Shown here: positions 7,211 through 13,156 of the stretch, in pieces
How the letters are laid out: every line of letters starts with the position of its first letter
Numbering within the stretch: position 1 is the first letter of the stretch
Assembly (NCBI GenBank): GCA_051868045.1
Contig: JBJDZN010000067.1
Location: 1-17,664, forward strand
DNA: 17,664 bases
Reading direction: 5' to 3'
Origin: CAKSQF01 sp051868045
Lineage (GTDB): Bacteria > Bacillota > Clostridia > Oscillospirales > CAG-272
Program-made: the position numbers and the translations under genes
The notes under the pieces: model-generated
What the model was told of the DNA's origin: nothing
Databases searched by the model: none
The model's input: the letters and a program-made list of their open reading frames with translations, nothing else

Positions 7211-7227
7211 AATCAAGTCAATGAAAT

Positions 7228-7303
7228 AGGGGTGTAGTTCAGTTGGTAGAACGGCAGTCTCCAAAACTGCATGTCTAGGGTTCGAGTCCTTACGCCCCTG
7301 CCA
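7228..7303 (+). tRNA. tRNA-Trp (CCA)
   Basis: A 76-nt cloverleaf with encoded CCA. The acceptor AGGGGTG pairs with CGCCCCT, the anticodon loop CTCCAAAAC gives CCA, the T-arm carries GGTTCGAGTCC, and the discriminator G is standard for Trp. It marks the left boundary of the AT-rich repeat-bearing island. Confidence 0.97.
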
Positions 7304-7340
7304 AAGCCCCAAAGGCATCAGTCTTTGGGGCTTACTTTTT
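7304..7340 (+). terminator. Terminator of tRNA-Trp
   Basis: A perfect 11-bp stem AAGCCCCAAAG/CTTTGGGGCTT (7304-7314 with 7323-7333) is followed by ACTTTTT. A further CTTTGGGGCTTT occurs at 7374-7385, as if this arm had been copied. Confidence 0.88.
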
Positions 7341-7345
7341 ACCTC

Positions 7346-7414
7346 TTCACTATTCACTCTTCACTACACTGGCCTTTGGGGCTTTGGAAGTAATAAATAA
7401 TAGTGAATAGTGAA
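7346..7414. repeat. 13-bp inverted repeat related to 645-703
   Basis: TTCACTATTCACT (7346-7358) pairs with AGTGAATAGTGAA (7402-7414) around a 43-base spacer. Compared with 645-703 the arms differ by one base, and the opposite arm carries the compensating base. The gene-free stretch 7304-7797 holds the tRNA terminator, this repeat, a T-loop-like GGTTCAAATCC near 7520, the repeat at 7591-7738 and a promoter. Confidence 0.6.
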
Positions 7415-7590
7415 AAAGTGTTAGACTGCCAATAAAGAAGGCGGAAGCTGAGGGATTGTTAAACCCCCATTTCCCATTTGCCGTACGCCAAATATTTCAC
7501 CGGCAAAATACTCTTGCGGGTTCAAATCCTCATCAGCATTTTACGCCGGCATCTTTTTGGCTACATCTTGCCAGATATGTGCGACAAAAC

Positions 7591-7738
7591 GATTCGCTCG
7601 ATGAATACAGCACGAAAGTGCGAGAAAAGACGGAGATTTCGAGAGATTTCTACGGTTTTTTCGTCCCTTACTTTTTTCGGATTTCCATAGATCCATTTTC
7701 GATATTTTTTCGAATCGAAGGATTCGAACCGGCGAAAG
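7591..7738 (+). repeat. Island repeat copy 1
   Basis: This copy aligns along its whole length with 9059-9203. Shared blocks are CTCGATGAATACAGCACG (with a GCAC-GAAA-GTGC tetraloop hairpin), GAGATTTCGAGAGATTTCT, a C/T-rich CGGTTTTTT stretch, ATTTTCGATATTTT and a terminal GGATTCGAAC that looks like a reverse tRNA T-arm. It precedes the promoter of the first cargo gene. Confidence 0.75.
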
Positions 7739-7741
7739 TGG

Positions 7742-7770
7742 TTGAAATATTTAAAAATTTGTGGTATAAT
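7742..7770 (+). promoter_or_regulatory. Promoter of the first cargo gene
   Basis: TTGAAA (7742-7747), 17 bases, TATAAT (7765-7770) with a TGG extension. It starts directly after repeat copy 1 and gives a leader of about 20 nt. Confidence 0.8.
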
Positions 7771-7797
7771 TATAAAAACAACACTTTGGAGCAAAAT

Positions 7798-8181
7798 ATG
7801 GTATACAAAAATGGATTAAAAGAATATTCGCTTACGACTATACTTTTCGGTGTACCAATGGGTATTCTTTTTGGATTGTCTAAATTAAGTTTTATTGTTG
7901 GAGTTATTTCTGGAGTTTTCAGCGGCTTACTTTTTACGTTTTTAATGTTTGTATTTATCAAAATTCAAGAGAAAAAATTTGACAAAAAGCGAATAGAAAT
8001 CGCGAAAGAAAGAAGAATCATTTGTGATGGAGGAGCCACCATCAACGGAAACGGTGGATGGATGTTCCTAACTGAAATCGGGATTGAATTTTATCCTCAC
8101 AAAATAAATGTTTCGACAGAAGAAATTAAAATACCGACAAGCATGATAGAAGCAGTAAAAACACAAAAAATCAAATTGTAG
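7798..8181 (+). CDS. Membrane protein with GRAM/PH-like domain, frameshifted at its end
   Basis: This is a 127-residue product starting at an ATG with TTTGGAG about 7 bases upstream and a promoter just before that; the longer frame from 7456 runs through repeat copy 1 and is rejected. Residues 12-28 and 32-55 are membrane helices. From about 66 on, the soluble part (GWMFLTEIGIEFYPHKINV, 87-105) resembles the strand pattern of GRAM/bacterial PH domains. The frame ends early at KIKL. The -1 frame continues past the stop with VVTANGKTIAIVV and KEWKKQIEATIANY, the expected last strand and closing helix, up to 8279. An A6 run at 8165-8170 is the likely site of a lost base or of slippage. Function is unknown; lipid or membrane binding is only suggested by the fold. 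Confidence 0.7.
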   Translation: MVYKNGLKEYSLTTILFGVPMGILFGLSKLSFIVGVISGVFSGLLFTFLMFVFIKIQEKKFDKKRIEIAKERRIICDGGATINGNGGWMFLTEIGIEFYPHKINVSTEEIKIPTSMIEAVKTQKIKL

Positions 8182-8279
8182 TTACTGCAAATGGTAAAAC
8201 CATTGCAATAGTTGTTTCTCACAATAAGGAATGGAAAAAGCAAATCGAAGCAACAATAGCTAATTATTCTCAACAGTAA
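8165..8279 (+). other. Out-of-frame C-terminal continuation of the preceding gene
   Basis: From the A-run the -1 frame stays open for about 35 codons and encodes an amphipathic helix (EWKKQIEATIANYSQQ) that would complete the GRAM-like fold. It ends at TAA 8277-8279, the start of repeat copy 2. A one-base deletion, or a sequencing or assembly error in the homopolymer, explains it most simply. Confidence 0.6.
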
Positions 8280-8307
8280 TACATAGAATTCGTTTGCAAA
8301 CATGGCG
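8278..8307 (+). repeat. Island repeat copy 2, short
   Basis: AATACATAG, then ATTCGTTT, then CAAACATGGCG match 11586-11614 with one inserted and one changed base. It overlaps the stop codon of the frameshifted gene. The GC-rich sequence that follows (to about 8380) has no counterpart in the other copies. Confidence 0.65.
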
Positions 8308-8511
8308 TTGCACCCCGGAAGACAGCGGTAAAGTGAGGCTCCCGGCGCGTTCCCTCATGCGGAAAAGTCTGCGCCCAAATCAAAGTGTCACAACCTTGCA
8401 TCAAAATTATGGTACAATCATATAAATTATCGGCAGCAACTGTCACTCGGTCGCAATCTGTCTTGCAACCGATGTGAAGGCACTGCGAAACTTCGGAAAG
8501 GAGATGAGCTT

Positions 8512-9072
8512 ATGCAATTTACATTTTGGTTAGGGGTGTTATTTTTCATCCTTTCCATGCTGTTATCACTTTTGTATTTCATCGGTTCCTTTTTCAAACA
8601 TGTCGGTATCTCAAGTTTCGGGGTTATTCCCGTCCTGTTCATTCTGATTTGCCCTATTGTTTTGCTTATTTTAGAGCTTGCAATGTATCATTATGCGCCC
8701 CATGTCTGGGGAATCGCTTATATCTTCATTGTACTGAACATTTATCTGCTTGTGTTGCAATATTTTTTGTTGCTTGGTTCCACTGTTTTTACAAAAAATC
8801 ATATCTATCGTCTTACTGCATCGCTGACCTTTCGAAAATACTCGTACAGTGATGTGATCGGGTATGTCATGAAATATTCATCCGGCACGGTTATCCGAAA
8901 ATTCGGAGTGTCCAAAGTCAGAACCTACGACACAGAAGTCTATTTTGCCGATCAACAATATGCCCACTTCAGCACCAATAAACCGGATGCCGGAAAGGTC
9001 GCCTGTATCAAAAAACTGCTGGAAGCACATCACTGCCCCAAAAATGGCAGAATATACAGATCCGCTCGATGA
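8512..9072 (+). CDS. Integral membrane protein with C-terminal PH-like region
   Basis: A 186-residue protein of unknown function. Three hydrophobic segments (about 5-27, 36-57 and 64-90) are followed by a roughly 90-residue polar region, TKNHIYRLTASLTFRKYSYS onward. Its alternating strands and closing helix (GKVACIKKLLEAHH) resemble a small bacterial PH-like domain; this is judged by eye only. AAAGGAG lies 8 bases before the ATG. A weak promoter could be TTGCAT/TATAAA near 8396-8426. The last residues (IYRSAR) and the TGA stop are encoded inside repeat copy 3, so the natural 3' end may have been replaced. Its plan (membrane segments plus a PH-like module) resembles that of the preceding cargo gene, without clear sequence similarity. 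Confidence 0.75.
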   Translation: MQFTFWLGVLFFILSMLLSLLYFIGSFFKHVGISSFGVIPVLFILICPIVLLILELAMYHYAPHVWGIAYIFIVLNIYLLVLQYFLLLGSTVFTKNHIYRLTASLTFRKYSYSDVIGYVMKYSSGTVIRKFGVSKVRTYDTEVYFADQQYAHFSTNKPDAGKVACIKKLLEAHHCPKNGRIYRSAR

Positions 9073-9203
9073 ATACAGCACGAAAGTGCGAGAAAAGCAG
9101 AGATTTCGAGAGATTTCTCCGGTTTTTTGCGTCTGACTTTTTTCATAATTTTGTAGATGTATTTTCGATATTTTGACGACCGAAAGGATTCGAACTCGCA
9201 ACA
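9059..9203 (+). repeat. Island repeat copy 3
   Basis: The best full-length match is to 7591-7738, and its core 9101-9174 matches 11625-11690 almost exactly. It contains the stop codon of the preceding gene, the GCAC-GAAA-GTGC hairpin, direct repeats of GAGATTTC, a T6 tract and the terminal GGATTCGAAC. Confidence 0.8.
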
Positions 9204-9278
9204 GGTTCATAATCCTTTTGTTTTTTGCGTTAGACACAAATTGTTTACAATTTGATCCAACAAAAATCAAAAAACCTA

Positions 9279-9307
9279 TTGACAAATACAGACTATTGTA
9301 ATAGTAT
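9279..9307 (+). promoter_or_regulatory. Promoter of the BlaI-like/M56 operon
   Basis: TTGACA (9279-9284), 17 bases, TAGTAT (9302-9307). The -10 lies inside the palindromic operator cluster, so bound repressor would block it. Confidence 0.65.
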
Positions 9308-9317
9308 ATACTATAGT
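9292..9317. promoter_or_regulatory. Overlapping palindromes, likely BlaI-type operator
   Basis: Three dyads overlap: ACTATT-GT-AATAGT (9292-9305), the perfect 14-bp ATAGTATATACTAT (9301-9314) and ACTATAGT (9310-9317). BlaI/MecI dimers bind such TACT/AGTA-type dyads in their own promoters; assignment to the adjacent regulator is an inference. Confidence 0.65.
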
Positions 9318-9337
9318 AGTAGTCCGGAGGTGTGGCA

Positions 9338-9694
9338 ATGACTCAAAAATTGTTTGATAGCGAATTCAAAGTCATGGAGTTGATTTGGGCGCACGAACCG
9401 ATCAGCGCAAAAGAATTAAGTATCCTTGCCGAAAAGGGATATATGTGGAACAAGAATACAACCTACACGGTGATTAAAAAAATAGAAGCAAAGGGCTATA
9501 TCAAGCGTACAGATCCCGGTTTTATTTGCTCATCTCTTATATCGAGAAATGATGTTTGTAAGAACGAAACGCAAAGACTGATTGACAAACTTTTCGGAGG
9601 ATCGAAAAAAGCTCTATTTTCTGCACTCCTTGAGGATGAAAAGCTTACACAAAGCGAGATAGACGAACTTCGAAGTCTGATCGATAAGAGGTAA
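9338..9694 (+). CDS. BlaI/MecI/CopY family repressor
   Basis: A 118-residue winged-helix protein with the family's layout: EFKVMELIWAHEPISAKEL (9-27), the recognition region WNKNTTYTVIKKIEAKGYI (37-55) and the C-terminal dimerisation helix ending ELRSLIDKR. The ATG at 9338 is 7 bases after GGAGG; a GTG at 9332 is too close to it. It should bind the palindromes at 9292-9317 and repress itself and the following membrane protease. In staphylococcal BlaI/MecI the signal cleaves an Asn-Phe bond in the C-terminal domain. By my alignment from memory the equivalent position here is Ala96-Leu97, so inactivation may differ. Confidence 0.88.
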   Translation: MTQKLFDSEFKVMELIWAHEPISAKELSILAEKGYMWNKNTTYTVIKKIEAKGYIKRTDPGFICSSLISRNDVCKNETQRLIDKLFGGSKKALFSALLEDEKLTQSEIDELRSLIDKR

Positions 9695-9697
9695 TCC

Positions 9698-10612
9698 ATG
9701 CTTGGTGAAATCTTCTATTGGATATTCAACATGAGTATTGCGGCAACAATTTGCGGAATACCAATATTGCTGATTCGTCTTGTCAAAAGAATTCCGCATC
9801 GAATTTTTATTTGGCTTTGGTTGATTCCTTTTGTCAGAATGTGCATTCCTGTTGGCATTTCAAGCAAATATGGAATCATGACCTTGATATCCAAATTCAC
9901 TACGAAAACGGTTACCGTATATGAAATAGGTGATGATTCTGCATTTACGATGATGAATTACGTTATGGGAGCAAATAGCTATTTTCCCATTACATACAAG
10001 GTAAATCTTCTTGATGAGTTGTTCGACATCGTGTCTGTGGTGTGGATCATCGTGATTTTAGCGGCGATACTTGCATTAGCCATCCTTTATTTTGTAACAC
10101 TACGCGAAATCAAAGATGCTCGCTTTATGAAGGATAACATTTATCAATCAGACAAGATAACGACGCCATCGGTTTACGGTATTATATTCCCCAAAATCAT
10201 TCTTCCGTGTGAATATAGACAAAACGATTATGATTATATCCTGATGCACGAAAATGCACATATCAAAAGAGGGGATAATTTTATTCGCATAGTGGCGTTA
10301 ATCATTGTTTGTATTCATTGGTTCAATCCGTTTGCATGGCTCTTTTTAAAACTATTGTACTCGGATATCGAGCTTGCTTGTGATGAAACCGTGCTATCAA
10401 AATGTAACGAAACCCAAAAGAAAGAATATGCACACACATTGCTTTCAACCGCAGAAAGAACCAATGTATTTGCCGCAACCTTTGGCGGCGCAAATATCCG
10501 CACCAGAATCGAAAATATACTATCCTATCGAAAGCTTTCCGCCATTTCTATCATCGCTTTTTTGGCACTGATTATTGCTATCGCTTACACGCTTCTTACC
10601 AACGCATCGTGA
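9698..10612 (+). CDS. M56 (BlaR1-like) membrane metalloprotease without external sensor
   Basis: A 304-residue protein of the BlaR1/MecR1 peptidase family M56. Membrane helices lie at about 7-27, 36-52, 112-133 and 197-220. The zinc motif HENAH (184-188) and the third ligand Glu225 in ELACDE are intact, and SVYGIIFPKIILP is typical of the family. The protein ends after a last helix (about 281-300), with no penicillin-binding-like domain outside the cell, so it cannot sense beta-lactams as BlaR1 does. It starts 3 bases after the repressor's stop and is clearly in its operon, and probably inactivates the repressor by proteolysis on some membrane signal. The third operon gene is a candidate signal partner. 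Confidence 0.9.
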   Translation: MLGEIFYWIFNMSIAATICGIPILLIRLVKRIPHRIFIWLWLIPFVRMCIPVGISSKYGIMTLISKFTTKTVTVYEIGDDSAFTMMNYVMGANSYFPITYKVNLLDELFDIVSVVWIIVILAAILALAILYFVTLREIKDARFMKDNIYQSDKITTPSVYGIIFPKIILPCEYRQNDYDYILMHENAHIKRGDNFIRIVALIIVCIHWFNPFAWLFLKLLYSDIELACDETVLSKCNETQKKEYAHTLLSTAERTNVFAATFGGANIRTRIENILSYRKLSAISIIAFLALIIAIAYTLLTNAS

Positions 10613-10628
10613 AAGGAGATATAACCGA

Positions 10629-11594
10629 ATGAAAAACAAAATGTTCAGATATTTTTATCTGTTTTCTGTTTTAGGTGTCCTTCTCGCTTCCTTTTACCCC
10701 ATTTATATGGGCATATCAGTCGTTTCTGATATGATTCGTTTCGGCACGGTATATGCAGAGAATTATCCCAAATACATCATCCCGTATACGCCGATTGCGG
10801 TGTCCTTGATTGTCGGAGTGTCGTTACTCCCACTTCTGCTAAAACATTTGAAAAAATATGCGCTTCTTGGCGGATCGGCAATTTCAATTGCAGTTTTTTT
10901 CGCATCGGAATTTTTGCTTGAGAGAATGGTAACTGTTACAAGAACGGTAACGGGAATTTTCACAACGCTTGAAGATTGGCAAATGTATATGTGTTATCTT
11001 CCTCCGAATTCATTTGAAGAACGGACGTGGACGGAAGTAGATATCCTGATGGGCGAATACAGCCCTGCATTCAAACTCCATTTTTACATCATTTCTGTCG
11101 TTCTGATCCTTTCGATCCTGAACTGCTTTTACGGCTTTGCTAAAATGATTAAGACCCATGATAACAGCCGCCGCAAGTCACTGATCATACAATCAATTGC
11201 AAGCGGTGCCTTTCTCGGAATGTGCATTTGGGCTTGCTTCACCGCATTTTACCGAAATGGCGACATCACGGTTTCCGCATTGTCAGCCGTGCTGATGAGC
11301 GTGTTCTTCGTGCTTTTCGGGATGACAACGGGTGTTTATGTTACGTCGTTCACTCTTAACAAGAACAAAGCCCTTTCGGTTATACTTCCTTGCGCAGTTG
11401 CTTCAATGGTTACTCTGATTATGTACATCGGCGAAATGATACTGCTCAGCGGACATCTTTATCGCTTTGGAAACGGTTTCTTTTTCAACGGAATTCCCGG
11501 AATTGTACTTGCACCGATTGATATTATGATTATCCTTGTCTCCGGCGGCTTTACTGCAATCCTCTCAACTATCGTATGTAACAAAAATACATAG
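10629..11594 (+). CDS. Polytopic membrane protein of unknown function
   Basis: This 321-residue protein is not a family I recognise. It is strongly hydrophobic, with about eight predicted membrane segments (near 9-30, 52-72, 77-95, 155-175, 190-210, 222-245, 255-278 and 296-316). One larger polar loop (about 100-150, with WQMYMCYLPPNSFEERTW) lies between the third and fourth. AAAGGAG is 10 bases before the ATG at 10629, and the M56 gene ends 16 bases upstream, so the three genes form one transcript. It could be the sensor or the regulated target of the repressor-protease pair; no transporter motif is visible. Its TAG stop lies inside repeat copy 4, which also supplies the terminator. Confidence 0.8.
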   Translation: MKNKMFRYFYLFSVLGVLLASFYPIYMGISVVSDMIRFGTVYAENYPKYIIPYTPIAVSLIVGVSLLPLLLKHLKKYALLGGSAISIAVFFASEFLLERMVTVTRTVTGIFTTLEDWQMYMCYLPPNSFEERTWTEVDILMGEYSPAFKLHFYIISVVLILSILNCFYGFAKMIKTHDNSRRKSLIIQSIASGAFLGMCIWACFTAFYRNGDITVSALSAVLMSVFFVLFGMTTGVYVTSFTLNKNKALSVILPCAVASMVTLIMYIGEMILLSGHLYRFGNGFFFNGIPGIVLAPIDIMIILVSGGFTAILSTIVCNKNT

Positions 11595-11690
11595 ATTCGT
11601 TTACAAACATGGCGGTGAAAAACCGGAGATTTCGAGAGATTTCTCCGGTTTTTTGCGTCTGACTTTTTCCATAATTTTGTAGATGTATTT
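11586..11690 (+). repeat. Island repeat copy 4
   Basis: The first 29 bases match repeat copy 2 (8278-8307) and 11625-11690 match the core of copy 3 almost exactly, so this copy joins both halves. A CCGGATTCGGACC near 11710 may be a decayed form of the terminal GGATTCGAAC seen in copies 1 and 3. The gene-free stretch 11595-12064 further holds the terminator at 11618, the promoter at 11784 and a candidate RNA. Confidence 0.8.
11618..11654 (+). terminator. Terminator inside repeat copy 4
   Basis: A 12-bp stem (11618-11629 with 11642-11653) ends in a run of T's and closes a 12-base loop. It should end the BlaI-like/M56 operon transcript. Confidence 0.75.
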
Positions 11691-11783
11691 CGTGGTTTTA
11701 AACCTGTAGCCGGATTCGGACCATCAAAGGAATACCCCCTTGCAAATGATAACCATCAGTTGACAAGGAATATTAACTCTCTC

Positions 11784-11812
11784 TTGATATTTCGCACAGT
11801 TTATGCTATAAG
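11784..11812 (+). promoter_or_regulatory. Promoter with no protein gene downstream
   Basis: TTGATA (11784-11789), 17 bases, TATAAG (11807-11812) with a TGC extension. Transcription would start near 11819, heading toward the terminator at 12011-12058; both following genes are on the other strand. Confidence 0.65.
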
Positions 11813-11818
11813 ATATTC

Positions 11819-12060
11819 AGAACAGGGGTCGGTCAAAATGCGGCATCGAAGCCGAAGATTGTCAAAACGGCAAGACCTTTTTGGCTTCCGGAACGCCCCG
11901 CCGACTCAGATCCATTTTATGTCGGTGTCGAAAATCATTAAAAATGGGGTCTTCACACCGGTATCCCCGTTGAAATGATACCGGATTACCGTCCTGCCCC
12001 ATAAAAGCCGTCGGCTTCCGCCCCGGATGATTCCTCATCCGAAGCGGAAGCCGATTTTGT
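11819..12060 (+). ncRNA. Candidate small RNA of about 240 nt
   Basis: The stretch is bounded by the promoter at 11784-11812 and an 18-bp terminator followed by TTTTGTT. Inside are an 8-bp hairpin CCGGTATC/GATACCGG (11958-11965 with 11977-11984) and two GTCAAAA-containing segments (11832 and 11870 region). A 47-codon frame from ATG 11838 is very basic and lacks a good ribosome site (AGGGG, 9 bases), so I favour RNA over protein. I recognise no known RNA family. Confidence 0.4.
12011..12058. terminator. Convergent terminator
   Basis: Outer stem TCGGCTTCCGC/GCGGAAGCCGA (12011-12021 with 12044-12054) and inner stem CGGATGA/TCATCCG, separated by a CC/AA internal loop. Plus-strand tail TTTTGTT; minus-strand tail CGGCTTTTA, 10 bases beyond the DUF1893 stop. 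It probably serves both directions. Confidence 0.8.
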
Positions 12061-12064
12061 TGAT

Positions 12065-12487
12065 TCAGGAAAGCTCCGACAGCTTCTTCCGGATGGCAGA
12101 CAGAGCTTCCCGGGGATCGTCGATCTCCCACACGGCACTTTCCATGGGGCAGATTCCGGTATCGGTCCGATTGCGGATCGCCTCCGGCTGAACGTCCCGG
12201 TACGCCTCAATCCCGTTTTCCTTCAGAACCCGGGCGGCAGGTTCGCTCATGACCGGAGCATAGACCTCACGGACTCCCAGCAGAACGTACAGGAATGCCG
12301 CCGCCTTTCCGACCACCCGATCGGCGGCAGAATAGCCGCCCAAATCGGTTCCACCGGCGAGAAAGCCCATGAGCGGCTTGATGCCACGGTCGGTGGAAGT
12401 GATCACCGGAGAATCCTCCTTGCAGAGGACGCAGGTTGCGTCCCCCGCAAGCATCAGATCCTTCGCTTTTTGCGTGTTTTCATTCAT
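12065..12487 (-). CDS. DUF1893 domain protein (TM1506-like)
   Basis: A 140-residue soluble protein. The segment GGTDLGGYSAADRVVGKAAA (45-64) followed by SEPAARVLKENGIEAY (81-96) and TGICPMESA (110-118) is characteristic of the DUF1893 family. The family member TM1506 of Thermotoga was found to have a cytidine-deaminase-like fold (from memory). The classical HxE and PCxxC zinc motifs are not seen here, although Cys19, Cys22 and Cys113 are present, so deaminase activity is unproven. The gene begins 30 bases after the ECF S-component stop with GAGG 7 bases before the ATG. Co-transcription suggests it acts on, or senses, the imported compound. Length is normal for the family. Confidence 0.82.
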   Translation of the reverse strand: MNENTQKAKDLMLAGDATCVLCKEDSPVITSTDRGIKPLMGFLAGGTDLGGYSAADRVVGKAAAFLYVLLGVREVYAPVMSEPAARVLKENGIEAYRDVQPEAIRNRTDTGICPMESAVWEIDDPREALSAIRKKLSELS

Positions 12488-12517
12488 ATCCGGTCCTCAA
12501 AATCCCTTCTGTCGGGC

Positions 12518-13084
12518 TTATTTCTCCGATTTTTTCAGATTATCCACCCGATAGACGATCAGAGGAAGCAGTGCCCACTGGAGGCACAGTCCGAACAGCC
12601 CGGCACCGATGCTCTTCCAGATGACCGACACGGCGATGCTCTGATTGCCGAAGGCATACACCGACAGCAGGATGGCAACGGCACGGACCGCCCGTCCTGC
12701 GATCTGAGCAATCAGAACCTTTGCGACGGTGGGCATCTTCACATTTCTGAGCAGTCCTGCGCACAGACCGTAGCTGCAAAGCTCAATCATCATGAAGGGC
12801 AGCATGGCGGTTCCGGGCATCCCCGTCAGGGCGAAGCTGGCAAGGGGTCCCAGCAGTCCCGAAACGGCTCCTGCCCAGGGTCCTGCCAACAGTCCCACCA
12901 GAATGATCGGTAGGTGCATGGGCAGGAAGGTCTCGCCGAGGGAAGTTCCCACCCCCGACAGGGCACCGATGACGTGAAAGAACTGCGGAACCACCACGGC
13001 ACCTACGATGGCTGCGATGGTTGCCAGTGTCTGCACCTTGACGGACAAGCGGGGCTTCTCCAATGTTTTTACGTTTGCTGACAT
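12518..13084 (-). CDS. ECF transporter S component (substrate-binding membrane subunit)
   Basis: A 188-residue protein with about six membrane helices. The segment LPMHLPIILVGLLAGPWAGA (54-73) followed by GLLGPLASFALTGMP is characteristic of energy-coupling-factor S components, which bind vitamins, bases or their precursors and pair with shared ATPase and EcfT subunits encoded elsewhere. No energising subunits are in the window. The substrate cannot be assigned from sequence. The ATG at 13084 has AAAGGAG 8 bases upstream; a start at 13120 would add 12 residues but has no such site. It leads the two-gene operon with DUF1893. No riboswitch was recognised in its short upstream region. Confidence 0.88.
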   Translation of the reverse strand: MSANVKTLEKPRLSVKVQTLATIAAIVGAVVVPQFFHVIGALSGVGTSLGETFLPMHLPIILVGLLAGPWAGAVSGLLGPLASFALTGMPGTAMLPFMMIELCSYGLCAGLLRNVKMPTVAKVLIAQIAGRAVRAVAILLSVYAFGNQSIAVSVIWKSIGAGLFGLCLQWALLPLIVYRVDNLKKSEK

Positions 13085-13119
13085 TTGAATCTCTCCTTTA
13101 TGGGGTAAATAGAATGACA

Positions 13120-13132
13120 TGAGTTCAACTCA
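13120..13132. promoter_or_regulatory. Small palindrome upstream of the ECF operon
   Basis: TGAGTT-C-AACTCA is a perfect 6+1+6 palindrome 36 bases before the ECF S-component start. It is a possible repressor site; no regulator is identified and no convincing promoter was found in the 72-base gap. Confidence 0.3.
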
Positions 13133-13156
13133 ATTTGAAGAGTTTGCGGTCCCGAA

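Noticed and set aside
7456..7797. N-terminal extension of the GRAM-like gene from an ATG at 7456
   Set aside because: It runs through the 13-bp repeat neighbourhood, repeat copy 1 and the promoter at 7742-7770. The ATG at 7798 has a good ribosome site.
8160..8181. Programmed -1 ribosomal frameshift site
   Set aside because: The frame over the A-run (ACA CAA AAA ATC) does not form an X-XXY-YYZ slippery heptamer and no downstream stem is obvious, so mutation or polymerase slippage is more likely.
9059..11690. CRISPR array, because of recurring repeats
   Set aside because: Only four unequal copies at irregular distances of hundreds of bases to over two kilobases, separated by genes; no spacers or cas genes.
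7304..11720. Prophage or integrative element at tRNA-Trp
   Set aside because: No integrase, phage or transfer gene, and I could not find a copy of the tRNA-Trp 3' end at the right boundary.
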